Assembly: GCF_023856365.1 (NCBI RefSeq)
Contig: NW_026042457.1
Location: 205,722-269,721 of the forward strand
DNA: 64,000 nt
Direction of reading: 5' to 3'
Source: Brienomyrus brachyistius
Lineage: Eukaryota > Chordata > Actinopteri > Osteoglossiformes > Mormyridae
The notes under the pieces are model-generated. The model was given only the letters and a program-made list of their open reading frames with translations, ran no database searches and was not told where the DNA came from. Below are positions 44,184 through 58,224 of the stretch, in pieces. The translations under genes were made by a program, and so were the position numbers. Each line of letters starts with the position of its first letter. Position 1 is the first letter of the stretch.

Positions 44184-45354
44184 TACTGAACAAAAATATA
44201 AACGCAACACTCTTGTTTCTGCTCCCATTTTTCATGAGATGGACTTAAAGACCTACAATTCATTCCAGATACACAATATTACCATTTCTCTCAAACATTT
44301 CTCACAAATCAGTCTAAATGTGTGATAGTGAGCACTTCTGCTTTGCTGAGATAATCCATCCCACCTCACAGGTGTGCCACATCAAGATGCTGATCTGACA
44401 TCATGGGTAGTGCACAGGTGTACCTTATACTGCCCACAATAAATGACCACCCTGGAATGTGCAGTTTTTTGCTTTATTGGGGGTCTGGGGACTCAGAACC
44501 GGTCAGTATCTGGTGTGACCACCATTTGCCTCATACAATGCAACACATCTTCTTCGCATAGAGTTTATCAGATTGTCAATTGTGGCCTGTGGAATGTTGG
44601 TCCACTCCTCTTCAATGGCTGTGCGAAGTTGTTGGATATTAGTGGGAACTGGTACACGCTGTCGTATACGCCGGTCAAGCACATCCCAAACATGCTCAAC
44701 GGGTGACATGTCCGGTGAGTATGCTGGCCATGCAAGAACTGGGACATTTTCAGCTTCCAAGAACTGTGTACAGATCCTTGCAACATGGGGCCGTGCATCA
44801 TCTGTCTGAGTGGCTGGTCTCAGACGATCTTGGAGGTGAACCTGCTGGATGTGGAGGTCCTGGGCTGGTGTGGTTACACGTGGTCTGCGGTTGTGAGGCC
44901 GGTTGGATGTACTGCCATATTCTCTGAAACGCCTTTGGAGACGGCTTATGGTTGAGAAATGAACATTCAATGCACGAGCAACAGATCTGGTTGACATTCC
45001 TGCTGTCAGCATGCCAATTGCACGCTCCCTCAATGCTTGTGGCATCTGTGGCATTTTGCTGTGAGACAAAACTGCACATTCCAGGGTGGCCTTTTATTGT
45101 GGGCAGTATAAGGTACACCTGTGCACTACCCATGATGTCAGATCAGCATCTTGATGTGGCACACCTGTGAGGTGGGATGGATTATCTCAGCAAAGCAGAA
45201 GTGCTCACTATCACACATTTAGACTGATTTGTGAGAAATGTTTGAGAGAAATGGTAATATTGTGTATCTGGAATGAATTGTAGATCTTTAAGTCCATCTC
45301 ATGAAAAATGGGAGCAAAAACAAAAGTGTTGCGTTTATATTTTTGTTCAGTGTA
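44182..45354. mobile_element. Tc1/mariner element, second copy
   Basis: Element 44184-45352, same ends and TA flanks as 22480-23648. A G-to-A change near 44444 lies in the left repeat. Confidence 0.88.
44503..45054 (-). pseudogene. Truncated Tc1-type transposase, second copy
   Basis: Same internal deletion as 22799-23350. One Ser-to-Thr change in the linker (RPRVTTP against RPRVSTP). Confidence 0.85.
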
Positions 45355-45387
45355 TGTATATGTATACATATAGTTTTTTTTGTGTTT

Positions 45388-46630
45388 GTGAAAACGGGTC
45401 TTTAATCGGGGAAACGGAGCGGGTAGAGCAGGACGGAACGCAGGCATTGACAAACTACAATGACGGACAGGGCAAACAGGTAAGACCAGGACTTAAAATA
45501 GGTCATGACTAATCAAAGTAATCGGGCAAAGCAGGAGACGATCAGGGAAGCACACGTGGGTAATCAGGGGGCGTGGCACACACGAGGAGCGGACAAGCCG
45601 GGCATATATGTATATCTATATAAAACCTCATTAATGAGGGACAGGGAACAGAACGGACAGACAGAACTGGCACAGGGGAAGGAGCCAGGACAAGACTTGA
45701 CATAAGACAGGAAAGGCAGAGAAACAGATCAGAAAGGGGGACACGGAGGGAACAGGCAGGACAAAAGGACCGGGAGTGAACGAAGGGAACATCGGGGAAA
45801 GAGGAGCAGAAGCCAGAGGGACGAGGGACAAAGAGAGGAGGGACAGAGACAGGAGGAACAAAGCGAGGGGGAGCAGAGGCAGGAGGGACAAAGACGGGAG
45901 GCCAGGGAGAGAAGGAGGGGGAACCAAGAGGAGCCCGAGGGAGACCCAGCGGGCGACGGGAGGCAGCCGGAAGGGCTGCAGGCGGCCGGGAGGCCGGAGC
46001 CGGAGGGGCCGAGGAGACGGGGTGAGGGACAGACGCAGGGACGAAGGAGGGAGTCGGAGGGGAGACCAGGGAAGGGGACGAAGGAGCTGGAAGGGACCCT
46101 GGCGAGGGCAAGGAGAGAGGGGGAGCCGCAGCAGACGGCGACGTCCTCCGACACGCCAGAGCGGGAGGACCAGCAGGCGAATGAGGAGCCGCCGTCGGGG
46201 GGCCCGCAGGCAACCGATAAGACGCCGGAGGAGGGACCGAGGCAGGGCGACGAGGCCGCGGAGGGGGACCCGCAGACGACAGCCGACCCGGAGGGCCAGG
46301 ACCCGCAGGTGCCGACCAAGCCCTAGCGCCGGCGAGGGAGGGCGAGCCAGGGGGCTGGGCGGGTGGGACCCCAGCCGTGCGTCTGTGTCCTCTCCCCTTA
46401 TGGGACACAGACATAAGGACCTGCGGCCGGGGTCGGGCTCGTCGGGGTGAGGGTACCAGAGTCACAGGGGGAGAAGGGACTGGAGTGGGGCCAGGGACTG
46501 GAGCTGCAGGCTGCAGAGGGGGCGCCTGCCCGGGAGCTGCAGGCAGGGAAAGCGCCTCGGACGTGGGCGCGGTAGCTGCAGGCAGCGGAGACGGCTGCTC
46601 GGGCTCTGGGGCCGCAGGGGGCACTTATTT
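45388..46630. repeat. GC-rich block, second copy
   Basis: Counterpart of 23684-24926. I saw no difference, so the frames it holds are equally unsupported. Confidence 0.5.
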
Positions 46631-46633
46631 TAT

Positions 46634-47294
46634 TATATAAAATAAGTGTCACACAACCGGGGTGACATGCCTTGCCTGCTTGTGGGATGAGGAAGACTCA
46701 GGGACTGGAAATGGGATTAAAACTGAAGATGTGCTCATTCCTTTGTGTATTTACAAATTTTCCTTCCGTCAGACATGAGGAGTTTGCTGCTATATTTGGC
46801 ACTAATAGAGATTCTGATGCTGCTATTTTTATTGTCTATTAGTTTGTTATTATTTACAAGTTCTGTTGTGTTTTTGCATTTTTCTCTTCTGGTTAATTAA
46901 CTGCTGTCTGTTTGCTGTGAAGTATGAGTGTGGTGAGTAAGACTCAGGGACTGGAAGTGGGATTACAACTAAAGATAACATGCTTATTCCTTTTTGTATT
47001 GTTTACAAATTTCCTTCCGTCAAACATGAGGAGTTTGCTGCTATATTGTGCACTAACAGAGATTCTGATGCTGCTATTTTTATTGTTTATAAATGTGTTA
47101 TTGTTTCCAAGTTGAGTATTCAATAAATGCTAAATTGAGAAATTTTGTGTATCGTTTGTTATTATTAGTGTGATATTTTACCATGCAAATAGAGGGGAAA
47201 ACGTCCAATTATCGGCCAAAAAAAATCAGCAGCATATATCGGCCATCGCCTGACCCTTGACTTGAAAAACCCATATCGGTCGACCTCTAGTAAC
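46634..47294. repeat. Truncated minisatellite unit and hAT-like repeat, second copy
   Basis: Counterpart of 24930-25590. Confidence 0.5.
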
Positions 47295-47328
47295 AGTACA
47301 TTCTGTCCAATTCATCCATCGAGTTAAG

Positions 47329-47637
47329 TCACACACCCACTTGAGGGGGCACTCCGGCAGACGTGAGGATGGGGATGTTCTTTCCGCTATAACATCCACT
47401 GCAGAAGTACATCTCGCTCCTGTTCACAGGGCTTACTTCAATGATGAAGCAGGGCTGGTTGTCTGGACAAGAAGTTGTCCTGCTGCTGGGTCTCGGTGCC
47501 GTTTTTCCACCTAAGCTTGAAGGTGGAAATGTGTTCCAACTTGGTCCCTGGGACTGCAGCATAGCCAAACATCGCGAGCAGCGTCGGCCACACCCACCAC
47601 CAGAACCATCACACCGTCCTATACACATAAAGAAGAA
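47329..47637 (-). CDS. Candidate Cys-rich terminal exon, second copy
   Basis: Counterpart of 25625-25933, unchanged. Confidence 0.25.
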   Translation of the reverse strand, partial: FFFMCIGRCDGSGGGCGRRCSRCLAMLQSQGPSWNTFPPSSLGGKTAPRPSSRTTSCPDNQPCFIIEVSPVNRSEMYFCSGCYSGKNIPILTSAGVPPQVGV

Positions 47638-48633
47638 CTAAAACATAGAGTGTTGTGACAATCTATGCGTTAATGTTTGGCAGCATAGGTGATTCATTAA
47701 AATTATACCGAAGAATGGAAAATGTGATATTTAGAATATTTTTTGCCATTTAGTAGCTAATTTAAGCACTTACCCAATGCCTCAATTTGTTTTAGGTCAG
47801 TAATGTCTGAGCCAAAAGAATGAATGTATGAATTTAATACAATTCACCCACTCCCACCCACACACAAATCTGAAATTCAATTTAAGACACTTCTTAAACA
47901 TTAGTGCATTAACAAAAAAGGAAAATCTTAAGAGATTCAGTAGGATTTTCTATGTTAGACTTAAGCTAATAGTTCAATAGTTTTTACATATTTCAATATA
48001 CCAATTTGACTTTAATGTTGAAACAGATGCTAAAACATGGAATAATTTCATAACTAGAGAAACATGTTATTCACAAACACTAGCAAAGGTAGCTTATAGT
48101 TAAGCTTACTTAAGTCAGCAAGTCAGGCTACAGTGTGTAAGAATAGTCGTAAACGATAATTTGTCTCAGTCTTACATGACAGAATAAGTAAACAGAAAAT
48201 ATAAAATGGCTGAAACAGCGTCATTAACGCCAGCTACAGTAGAGGCGCAGAAAAGGTGTCATGACTGAAGTATTCCCAAACTCTGGAAGACCGTATGCGA
48301 GCCTTTTTTGCCGCGTGTTTCTCCAGAGGCTCCGGAGCTCCGCTGGTTGACACAGCCATGTTGGTTCATGTGCAGGGGGACGAGCGGCAAATTTCTTTTT
48401 TGCAGGGTGGTAGGTGATGTCTCATTAATATTTATTAATTTACTTACAAAATGGTGCGGCACTGCATCCAAGCCTGCGGCACTCAGAGTCACAAATACAG
48501 TGGAAACCATTTGTAGTAATTACGTCTGTCTGGCTGATTTCCAACTAATTGATATTTGTATATTTATTACATGAATATAAGGTAATATAAGGTAATAGAA
48601 GAGGTATTTAATGGTTTTCCATCTGAGGAATTT

Positions 48634-49049
48634 GCAAAAAACTGCAGTGCATGATGGGTCGGACCTAAAGGCTGCCTTAACGTCCTCATCTGTATGACGA
48701 CATACATCAAGACTAGGAAGGTGCATAATGTTCATGTCTGGTTGCGTTTGTTGGTCCAGAAAGTAATTCAATTTCGCCATGTAGGTTACGTTCTTAAAAA
48801 CTGCTTGGATATAGCCCGATTATATGCTGTGGGCCTTTTAATTTCTTTGTTTACCAGGTAGGCTACCTTCTTTAAACTGCGTTTTGTTAGACTACATATT
48901 TAGGGAGGTCTTTATAAATTTATAGTAGTCTTCATAAATATGTACATAGTTTAGCCTAACCCAGCCACTTAAGGGAGAAAGCCAGCTCAACTAGGTGTCG
49001 GTCCCAAGCCCGGATTAATGGGGAGGGTTGGCGTCAAGAAATAAAGAGA
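48634..49049 (-). repeat. Interspersed repeat, second copy
   Basis: Counterpart of 26930-27345. Confidence 0.6.
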
Positions 49050-49305
49050 CTGTATCTTCACTGCATGACTGATGTCAAAATGTGTGAAATATGTGGTTGT
49101 ATTAATAAATGCATTAAAGTAGGTTAATGATTCTGTGCTGTCTAAATTGTATAGAAAATTTCTACGTATAGCCAAACAAATCTCCTCCTGTTTGAAAAGG
49201 CATAGAAAAAGCAATTTAGCCACTAAAACTTTACAGTTTTTGTGAGGGACAGTCGAATTCTCTCGTTTCTCTCGTCAAGTTTTTTTGTGATCCTGCACCT
49301 ACACT

Positions 49306-49424
49306 TTGCCGGCCCCAGGAGGATGGGCTCCCCCTTTGAGTTTGGTCCCTCCCAAGGTTTCTTCCTTCTTGGGAGTTTTTCCATGCTATCGGCGCCTATG
49401 GCTTACTCACTGGGGGCTTTGGGT
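49306..49424 (+). repeat. L2-like 3' UTR fragment, second copy
   Basis: Counterpart of 27602-27720. Confidence 0.75.
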
Positions 49425-50191
49425 GGGCATGATATAAAGCAAAGCATTTTCCCTCCCAGTTTCCTCCTCTGGTCCACATTGCAGGACCATCAGCCATCAG
49501 AAACAGCCAGACGGTCTCCTTCAGCTTCTTTAGTGTCCTTGGAAGCCAAGGCAGTTTTAGGTCTGAGAAGAGGTTTATCAGAAGGACACATATTACGTCG
49601 TTTGTCCTGAAATGTAACATGGGGAGGAAAAGTTAAGCGGTTTAGTCAGATTGGAGTCGTTTATTCAGCAGTGGCAGCGCCAGTGACTTAATGCTACAGG
49701 TGCTATAGGGGAGTGAGATTATTTAGACCGGGTGCTTTAGCTTTTCAGCTTATGTAGATGGTGTATAGAAGCACACAGCACGATAAGCTACAGCATGGAT
49801 AAAATAGGATAAAATATGAAATTCTAACGTCTAGCTCACAGAGCCTCTATGTGTACTTTGAAGAAAAAATACACTACAAGTATGCTGTAAAAACCGCAAA
49901 AATGTCTTACACAATATACAGATTTTACAGATAGTTAAAGAAAAAATGAAACCAATATTTTGGGGGTGCTGTGGGGGTACTATGGTCATTGGAGGAGGAG
50001 CTAGAGCCCCCCCCCCCAAGCTTTTCCTTGGTGCTGCCACTGTTGTTCAGATTAAAAGTAACATTGTCATTAATAAACAGTACTCTGATCAAATTTTTGC
50101 ATGTACAAACACAATCAAAGTTTAACCACATGTTTAGACACAATTCACACACCTGTTACATTTCCATAATGCTAAGACTCTCTACACTTAC

Positions 50192-50284
50192 TTCATCCAC
50201 TTTCTTGTTTGGTACACAGTCATTTGATGGATGTGTAAGATCATTACCAGACCGTCTGCTGCAAACTCTACAGTTAATGAATGG
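50192..50284 (-). CDS. Chemerin-like gene, exon 3, second copy
   Basis: Counterpart of 28488-28580, splice sites conserved. Confidence 0.6.
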
Positions 50285-51091
50285 CTGCAAAAACACACAG
50301 ACACACAAAAACAGTATTTAAAGAGTGGTGGGCAATAAATACAGTGAGAGAAGGTGTAGTAAAGATATATCTAATGATTTAAGGCAGAGCTGCTGGAGTG
50401 CAGGGTTTAATGACACAGAACAATTTTAGAGGAAAGAGCTTCCAAAGCAGGGTCACCATAAGGCTATATTATACAAAGCAAGTTCATCTAAAAGTATGAA
50501 CAACAAATCCCATTTAACTGAACACTGCTCTGTATTAAAATACTGTCCTCCGATCAAGCTAAGTGGTCCTGTAGTTCACTATTTAAAGAGGTAAATTTAA
50601 AGGGTAATTCACACTGCACATCTACCCTGCTCTGACCAGGTTTAATTACTGGCTTTCTAATTAAAACAAGAGTTAAGTCCTGCCCTTTCACCACAAAACA
50701 CCACACTGCCATTTAAGGCTGATTTCAACAATGAGTTTTAGTTAACCTGGCTCGATTGAGTTAACTCTGGGTATGTAAAACCCGCTTTGTAGTACAGCCC
50801 ACAGGTCTTTAAATAAGGCCAGCTAGGGTTCATAGCTCGAAGCATAATCTACAGGTCACCCCTCAGATGATTAGCATTTGCTTCTGCCTGGTAATCCAGC
50901 CTTTAAGCCTGTAAACCTACTAAAATTTGAGAATAAGGTGAAGGAACTGGCTCTTTGAGGCCACCTATGTATTTGTTACTTTATTGTTGGCTAACTTTCC
51001 CCCGCAGGGCATCAAAAAAGTTAACATGAACCTAAATTAATTTGCTAACTGATATGTCCAATGCTCACAGTCACAGTGACTCTTTACTTAC

Positions 51092-51196
51092 CCTCTTGTC
51101 CATGAAAATACAGTCAGCCCGATGGTCTGTTGCAGTTGACTTTGGACATTTTGTTGCTCTCAAGAGAATCTCAATGTCAATGTATTCACTGCTGAT
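51092..51196 (-). CDS. Chemerin-like gene, exon 2, second copy
   Basis: Counterpart of 29388-29492, splice sites conserved. Confidence 0.62.
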
Positions 51197-51498
51197 CTAA
51201 ATCACATAAACACGTTATATACAAAATTGCCTACAACTGTTTTAAAGGCAATATAACAAACAATAATCACCCAAAAAATGGCAAACTGTCACAGACTTGA
51301 CTGCAGCAGATTCAGAGAGAAACTGTGAGAAGGTAAAATTGACCAGGGCTGAGATATACAACCATCACTTTCATTGTGAAGAGACATTAAGCATCATATG
51401 CATTGAAATTAAAACATCAAAATCAATGTGATACTCATTAGTTCAGCTTGCAGATGATGAAAGTTTCACACTTTTGTAAACACTTTCTCAGCAGTTAC

Positions 51499-51677
51499 CT
51501 TCGGACGGCCCTGGATGTTATAGAAATTCATGTGCTGACGGGTTCCTTGATGAGCATTTTCGACTGCGAGTTTAATGGCCGTCTTGTGAGTGCAGGGAGA
51601 CTGTGGTAATCTTGCTGGGCCTCTGTGGAGATAAGCAGAGCTCCATAAGCCAAAACCAGAAGCAGCAGGCGGGTCAT
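51499..51677 (-). pseudogene. Chemerin-like gene, frameshifted exon 1, second copy
   Basis: Counterpart of 29795-29973 with the same one-base shift. Confidence 0.55.
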
Positions 51678-52043
51678 CTTCCTCTCAGCTTTGAAGGGAG
51701 AAGCAGGACTGAGGACACTGATCTGTGGTCCCCTTATCCAGCACGTCCAGGGGCGTGTCCTTCACTCGAAACAAACAGACCTTTGAACAACATTGGAAAA
51801 CTCTTCAGGATGAATTGAGGCAGGTGGTCAAGTGGGTTTATTGTTATTTCAGCAATATACACAGTACACAGTGAAAGGAAACATTGTTCCTCCTGGACCA
51901 CGGTGCAACACAAAGAAGAAAAACAGAAACAACACAAGATGACACAAGTGCGGGCAAGATAGAACTATACAGAGTGAAAGGAGCACAAACAGAGGGAGAA
52001 AGTGCAAGATAAACACAAGAGCAACAATACAATACTACAGGAC

Positions 52044-53069
52044 AAGACAGCGCAGTCAAGAACACAGAGTGCAGCCAGAGCTAACCTGAATAGGGGCATC
52101 AAGGTTGCCAGGCAGGCAGAGAAACAGAAAATAGAGGTCTACTTCACATACAACAACCCACAGTGGGTGTGGCAGGGAATACAACACATTACAAACTTCA
52201 AAGGCAACAACACCGTCACTGTTAACAGCAACGCCCTTTTAGCAAAGGAGCTAAACAGCTTCTTTGCTCGTCTGGAGGAACACAGAGCAGACATAGCCAC
52301 ACTGCCCCCTCCCCCAATCTCCAGCACTCACAGACTCCCTCTGCAGGAACACCACGCGAGAAGGCACATTGCATCTCTAGGTGTGTGGAGTTTAAGACAA
52401 GGCAAGTGATGCTACGATAATATAATTCCTTGGTAAGACCCCATCTAGAATATTGTGTGCGGGTTTGGTTACCATACCTTAAGAAGGACATTGCTGCCTT
52501 GGAAAAGGTGCAACGTAGGGCAACGAGAATGATTCCTGGTCTTAGAGGAATGTCTAATGAGGAGAGGTTAGCTGAGCTGAATCTGTTTAGCCTCGAGCAA
52601 AGGAGACTAAGGGGGGACATAATCCAGGTGTTTAAGATTCTAACAGGTCTGGATGCTGTTCAGCCAAATGGCTATTTCAATGTTAGTTTAAATACCAGAA
52701 CTCGTGGCCATAAGTGGAAATTAGCTGGAGAACATTTTAAAACGAATTTGATGAAGCATTTCTGTACACAGCGTGTAGTTAGAGTATGGAATAGTCTTCC
52801 TGTTATTGTAACACAAGCTAAAACCCTGGGTTCTTTTAAATCAGAGCTAGATAAGATTTTTGAGCTATTAGCTAAGTTCTCCTCAAAGGAGCTTGATGGG
52901 CCGAATGGCCTCCTCTCATTTGTAAATCTCTTTGGTTCTTATGAGTCAGCTTACAGAGATGAGGTCCAGAAACTGATAGGTTGGAGTTCAGCAAACAATT
53001 TGGCACTAAACAGCACAAAGACAAAGGAATCACTGACTTCAGGAAGGATGGAGGCGACACTGGCCTGCC
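52044..53069 (+). pseudogene. Nested LINE fragments, second copy
   Basis: Counterpart of 30340-31365, with the same in-frame join of two LINE tails. Confidence 0.65.
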
Positions 53070-55090
53070 TAGATGGATGGATGGATGTTTTTATTGACAT
53101 TGTAAGTACAATGAGATTTAGTTTGGAACGCGCCAGCAGCTACACAGTATATTTACAATTATATAGATTGTGAGGCATAAAATAAGGTGTGAGTAATATA
53201 ACATAACGACATAATATAAGTAATCATTAATTAATCATTACAGATGGTATGAGGTGTGAACCGCTAGGCTGCTATGGCATGTTTGGTATCAAACCGATGG
53301 AAAATCACTCCAGTTTCCAAATCTGGTCAGTGGTTACCACGAAAGTGAATATATCAAAAGTTACACCAGCCTAACGAAAATCATCAATACAAGGGAAATC
53401 ACTCTGGTCATAAATCTCAAAAGGACTGATACAGACCCCCTTCCGAAAGCCCGCCAAATGGATGGTCAGCCATTGGTCCAGGAGTCGAATTCCTGGTCAC
53501 TCCTATTCACGAACTTTACACTATAAAACCTGGCACCTCAGAACAAAGCCAGGAGAGGAGAAACAGAAGGGAGGAGAAAACAAAAGACCATCAGCACGAA
53601 GAGAGGCAGAGAACATCAGCCCAAGAGAAGAGAAGCCCACAAGAAGCCCTCCTGAAGCCTATCAGTGAAGACCCAGCTGGACAGAGAACTGCAACCAAGC
53701 CCAAGCTTCACCAGGAGAGGGAATCAGAGGGGCTCCACTCCAACAACCGCTGCAAACACCGCGCCTCCCTGAGTGCCATCACCCATCAGCTCATCAGCCT
53801 CCGCAACCAACTGCCAAGACCCCCCCCCCCCCACTCTGCAACCAAGTAAACAAACTTCCTTTCATTTATAACAACCTAAACTCCTATTCACCTGCTATAT
53901 TACTTTAGGACAGTATTTCCACAAATTGCTTGCTTTGCAGAACAGTATTTTCCCTTTTAAGGTTACTCATTTTAAATCTGGTCATTGCATTTTCATGATT
54001 ACATTGTTTGTGTCCACTCCGTTATTTCGTGTTTATTGTTTGTTAGGTGTAATGTCTGTCTTATGTTAGTTATAGGAATAAATGCATGTCTTTTACACAA
54101 CTTCAGCCTCCGTTCATTGAGTGCTCACAAGAATCCCTGCCTGTGCGATCTACGCTCTGAAACCTCAAATTCGCCTGAAATATCGCGAGACTCTCTCTCA
54201 TTGGCCGTGAGGGGAGCTTCGCTACCGATCGTTTACATTACCTGGTGACGCAGCTCGTTGGACAAGCCTTCTATTCTAACCCAGGTTATTACGTGATACT
54301 GGTTATTAATGAGTTCCATTTAAGTCACACATTAACAGACTCACGGTGTTTCGCAATTGAGTTTGAGCCGACCATTCAGCCTAAAAATTGGTTAATAATC
54401 ACAAGGCACAAGGTTTAAACTTATTCTGAGCACACAATTTAAACTTTTTATGACCGAACGTGCAGTGAAGAAGCGCTACTGTCAACTGGTTGCAAAAGTC
54501 GCACTCATGGCAATCTGAAGGCATTTAAGCGGGATCATATGGGCTTATTATAGTTATTTTTATTTCTATTATTAGTAGTTATATTATTTTGTTTTATTTT
54601 CGGTGATTTCATTGTAGTTCTTTCGTATTAAACTGCAGTAAACTTTAACCCTATGTCTGACGAGATTCTCAGATGTAGCGCTTTGTTTCCAGGTTCAATT
54701 CGGACGAGTGTCTCCGTTTCTATATATCCTGGGAGAGATCTCTCTATTAGCGAACGGGAATACTTGTTATGAGGTTCTAACCTAAATTATGTTGCGCTTG
54801 GACATAAGACCGATAGCTTAGTTACCTATCAGGATCATACTCGTATGTGTGTGCCTGCTTTAGACAAAGCAAGTTTAACACAACTTTGCGCTGTGAGCCA
54901 AGTGTGTGTCATTTAGAAATTGGGAGTCTCCTGTGCTTGAGACCCGCCGTGGTTAAGCACCATTTGCGACGAGATATAGTGCACTCACAATTTAAATCTG
55001 TCGCCGTAACGCGTGCGCCGTCTCGCTTCAGTAATTGTTTTAAGGGGTGATGACGAAGATGACGAATTTACTTTCCTGAAGAGGAGCAGG

Positions 55091-55189
55091 ATGGGTCACG
55101 CGTTCTGTAAGATTTGTCTCCCACGGGGAAGGAACGATGTCAGTCGGCATGAAAAATCCAAGTCATTAGTGAATGACAGAGCCGCATGA
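55091..55189 (+). pseudogene. Zinc-finger fragment, second copy
   Basis: Counterpart of 33388-33486. Confidence 0.4.
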
Positions 55190-55321
55190 GTGAACATGAA
55201 AAATTAATAGAAAATAAATGACAAATGGTTATTTTATATTTTATATATTTTATATATTTATATTTATATTATATTTTATATAATTTATATTATTTTATAT
55301 TTCCTGTCTTAAAATGTAAGG

Positions 55322-57048
55322 GATACACATGGTCATTTCCGTTGTTTCCTGTTTCCTGCGAGAGTGATACTGACTGCTAGCGCGCGAACTTTGAAACCAT
55401 AGATATCACCTAAATAATAATTCGAGTTAAGTCATTGGGAAAAAGCTTCGCAAGATTAATAATCCTCCAAAATAAATAAATAAAATTTCCCAGACCCCGA
55501 CGGATTAATCACCTACGCAAGTACCGACCCACGATCTTCGTTCAATTAAGAAGGTGCTTCCAGCCTTACAGCCTCAGTTTACGTAAGTACAACGCCATGT
55601 CTACTGTTCCGTGTTCTGAGTGTAATATGTTTAGCTATTCTTCTCCAGTCATTAGCGGTATTTATACATGTGAGAAGTGTCAGTTAGTCGCTAGACTGAC
55701 GGAGAAGATTGTAGTGTTAGAGGGACGTATCCGGACGTTACATAACATTCAGGAGAATGAGAGTTTTATTGACTCAGTATTAGCGGCTCCGGATATGTCC
55801 GCGATAGCCAGTAAGTCTCCCCCTGCTCCGGCAGCAGAGCCTTCGCAGCAAGGCGAGTGGGTGACGACCCGGCGGCATAGTCGCAAATCCAAACCAAACT
55901 TACACCGGCACCATTCGCCTATCCGCGTTTCCAACAGGTTCTCCCCACTCAGTGAAACTCCCACTGAGACGCCTGTTGAAAGTGCTCTAATAATTGGTGA
56001 TTCTATTCTAAGAAACGTGAGAGTAGCGACTCCAGCGACCATTGTAAATTGTCTCCCGGGTGCCAGAGCGACCGACATCTCGGCAAATTTAAAAGTGCTG
56101 GCTAAAAGTAAACGTAAATACTCTCAGATAGTTATCCACGTCGGCACTAATGATGTCCGATTGAGGCAATCGGAGATCACAAAGGCAAATTTTAAAGAGG
56201 TGTGCAACATTGCGAAGAAGATGTGTGTGTCAGTAACGTGCTCTGTCCAGACTAAAAACTCAAGTCCAGACTAAAAACACACCTGTTTAGTTTAGCGTAT
56301 AGGGACACTAGTTCTAGCCCTAGCTAACTCTTCACTCCCAGGCAGACCTGTAGTGTGAGGTGTAGAGCTGGGTGGGGATCGGTGCCATTGGCTTTGGATG
56401 AACTGGATTGTCAGTGCTGTCACTCTAGCTTTGCAATCTCTTGTGGAACTGGAGTGCTGACATTTCAGGGACTCCCCATGCCGGCATTCCCACTTGCCTC
56501 TCCCTCCTACTGATGCTGCCATAGCCATATCTGCCGGAGCTTGCAGATTGCACTTCATATTGTACTCACCTAGCTTTTAGCACTGCCAATAGCCTCCTCT
56601 ACTATGCCTAATTGTACATTTTATTTCCCCTACTCCTCCTGGGGGTGATGCCTGGAGACCTCAATCTATCAAGATATCCAGCACACCCGACCACCACCAG
56701 TGACGTCCCTGCATCCAGCTCGCCGTTCTGATCTTCCATGTATGACCCGCTGCCTTACCTCTGGTTGCCTGGCAATTGGAAGAAGACTCGGCTTCGGCAT
56801 TGGCTTATCTTCCTTGCTCTCCTCTCTCTATTTGACTATCCCTGCCGGCCCCTGGAGGATGGGCTTCCCCTTTGAGTCTGGTCCCTCTCAAGGTTTCTTC
56901 CTTCTAGGGAGTTTTTCCTTGCCACTGTCGCCTATGGCTTACTCACTGGGGGCTTTGGGTGAGGATACTGTAAAGCGCTTTGAGACAATGTAATGTTGTG
57001 ATAATGCGCTATATAAAAATAAATTTGTTTGTTTGTTGTTGTTGATAC
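55322..57048 (+). mobile_element. LINE derivative (ORF1 + 3' UTR), second copy
   Basis: Element 55327-57043 with gatac flanks, counterpart of 33624-35340. Confidence 0.82.
55597..56274 (+). CDS. LINE ORF1 protein, second copy
   Basis: 225 codons, translation identical to 33894-34571. Confidence 0.75.
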   Translation: MSTVPCSECNMFSYSSPVISGIYTCEKCQLVARLTEKIVVLEGRIRTLHNIQENESFIDSVLAAPDMSAIASKSPPAPAAEPSQQGEWVTTRRHSRKSKPNLHRHHSPIRVSNRFSPLSETPTETPVESALIIGDSILRNVRVATPATIVNCLPGARATDISANLKVLAKSKRKYSQIVIHVGTNDVRLRQSEITKANFKEVCNIAKKMCVSVTCSVQTKNSSPD

Positions 57049-57512
57049 TGGAGCCTGGTTGCGGTGGTGGGATGGCTCACGGCGGGTGCCGGAAAATTTC
57101 CTTTATTTTCAAATCCAAACCTTGACAGGTATGCTGCTGTTCCAAATCATGGGTGCATGTTACAAGTGCGGAACATATTTTAACTTAGTACTAACTTAGC
57201 ATCATATTTGATCTGATTCGACTGAATATCCCAGGTTTCCATCTCTCATGCATCTGGTGTGACGTGTTTTCAGACTCTCAGGCTGGCGCAAAGAAATCTT
57301 ACGGGAATTGAACGTCTCACTCCGGCCAGCTGACCAAAGTTGGTAACCTTGGTATTGTGTGTAGGAGATTCGGTATAACTATAATTTCGTTCTCCATTTA
57401 CATGCCCGTAGTGTCTTTAAGTGTTATGTAGTTTTGCCTGAAACGCAAAAATAAAACAAAGCAATTAAAGCCGTAAGTGGCTCAAATTGTGCTGTAGCGA
57501 TTGAAGAACTTT

Positions 57513-57605
57513 TGTCGGAAGTTGGATTCGAACCCACGCCTTACTTGGGAGAACAGAATACCAGAATAGAGTAGGTTAAGTCCAGCCTTGGCTTCCAAGC
57601 TGACG
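57513..57605 (-). tRNA. tRNA-Leu-like pseudogene module (copy 5)
   Basis: As 76-168. Confidence 0.5.
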
Positions 57606-57937
57606 TTTTTCTACATATGTGCTTGTGTATCATGGACAGTAAGAGGGGGCAGGCAAGGAGAGAATTTCTCTCTTTGGGGATCAATAGAGTGTTGTTATTA
57701 TAACGTCTAAAAAGTATGATGGTCTGTCGATAAATCAATAAGAAAATAAATGAAGTCGTTTTCGCCAACACGCTGGAAAAGCCAGGGGCCGGACCGACTG
57801 TAGGGGGCGTGGCCAGAGACAGCCATCTCAGGCTGTCAAGTCTCCCGTTTTGGCCGGGAAACTACCGTATTTTACTTCTCTTTCCCGCCGTCCTCCCGTA
57901 TTAGTATTTTCCCGTAAATCTCCCTTATATTATATAG

Positions 57938-58010
57938 TTGCTGGATAGTGTAGTGGTAAGATCGCCGCCTTTCACACGGGAGACCGGGGTTCGAATCCCG
58001 GTTGTGGCCA
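57938..58010 (+). tRNA. tRNA-Asp/Glu-like module (copy 5)
   Basis: As 501-573. Confidence 0.5.
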
Positions 58011-58224
58011 AAAATATATTTTATATATTTATATTTATATTATATTTTATATAATTTATATTATTTTATATTTCCTGTCTTAAAATGTAAGGGATACTGG
58101 AGCCTGGTTGCGGTGGTGGGATGGCTCACGGCGGGTGCCGGAAAATTTCCTTTATTTTCAAATCCAAACCTTGACAGGTATGCTGCTGTTCCAAATCATG
58201 GGTGCATGTTACAAGTGCGGAACA

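Larger units (their letters stand above)
36338..58224. repeat. Second copy of the 2.5-36.3 kb segment
   Basis: The window repeats itself at an offset of 33817 bases (from 2521) and, after the minisatellite, at 21704 then 21703. I saw about a dozen single-base differences in some 21 kb. Examples are C/T at 30738 versus 52442 and G/A near 28808 versus 50512, plus a one-base poly(C) change near 32118. It lacks the provirus and about 14 minisatellite units (12.1 kb). Either a very recent tandem duplication or two haplotypes placed in series by the assembler. Confidence 0.95.
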
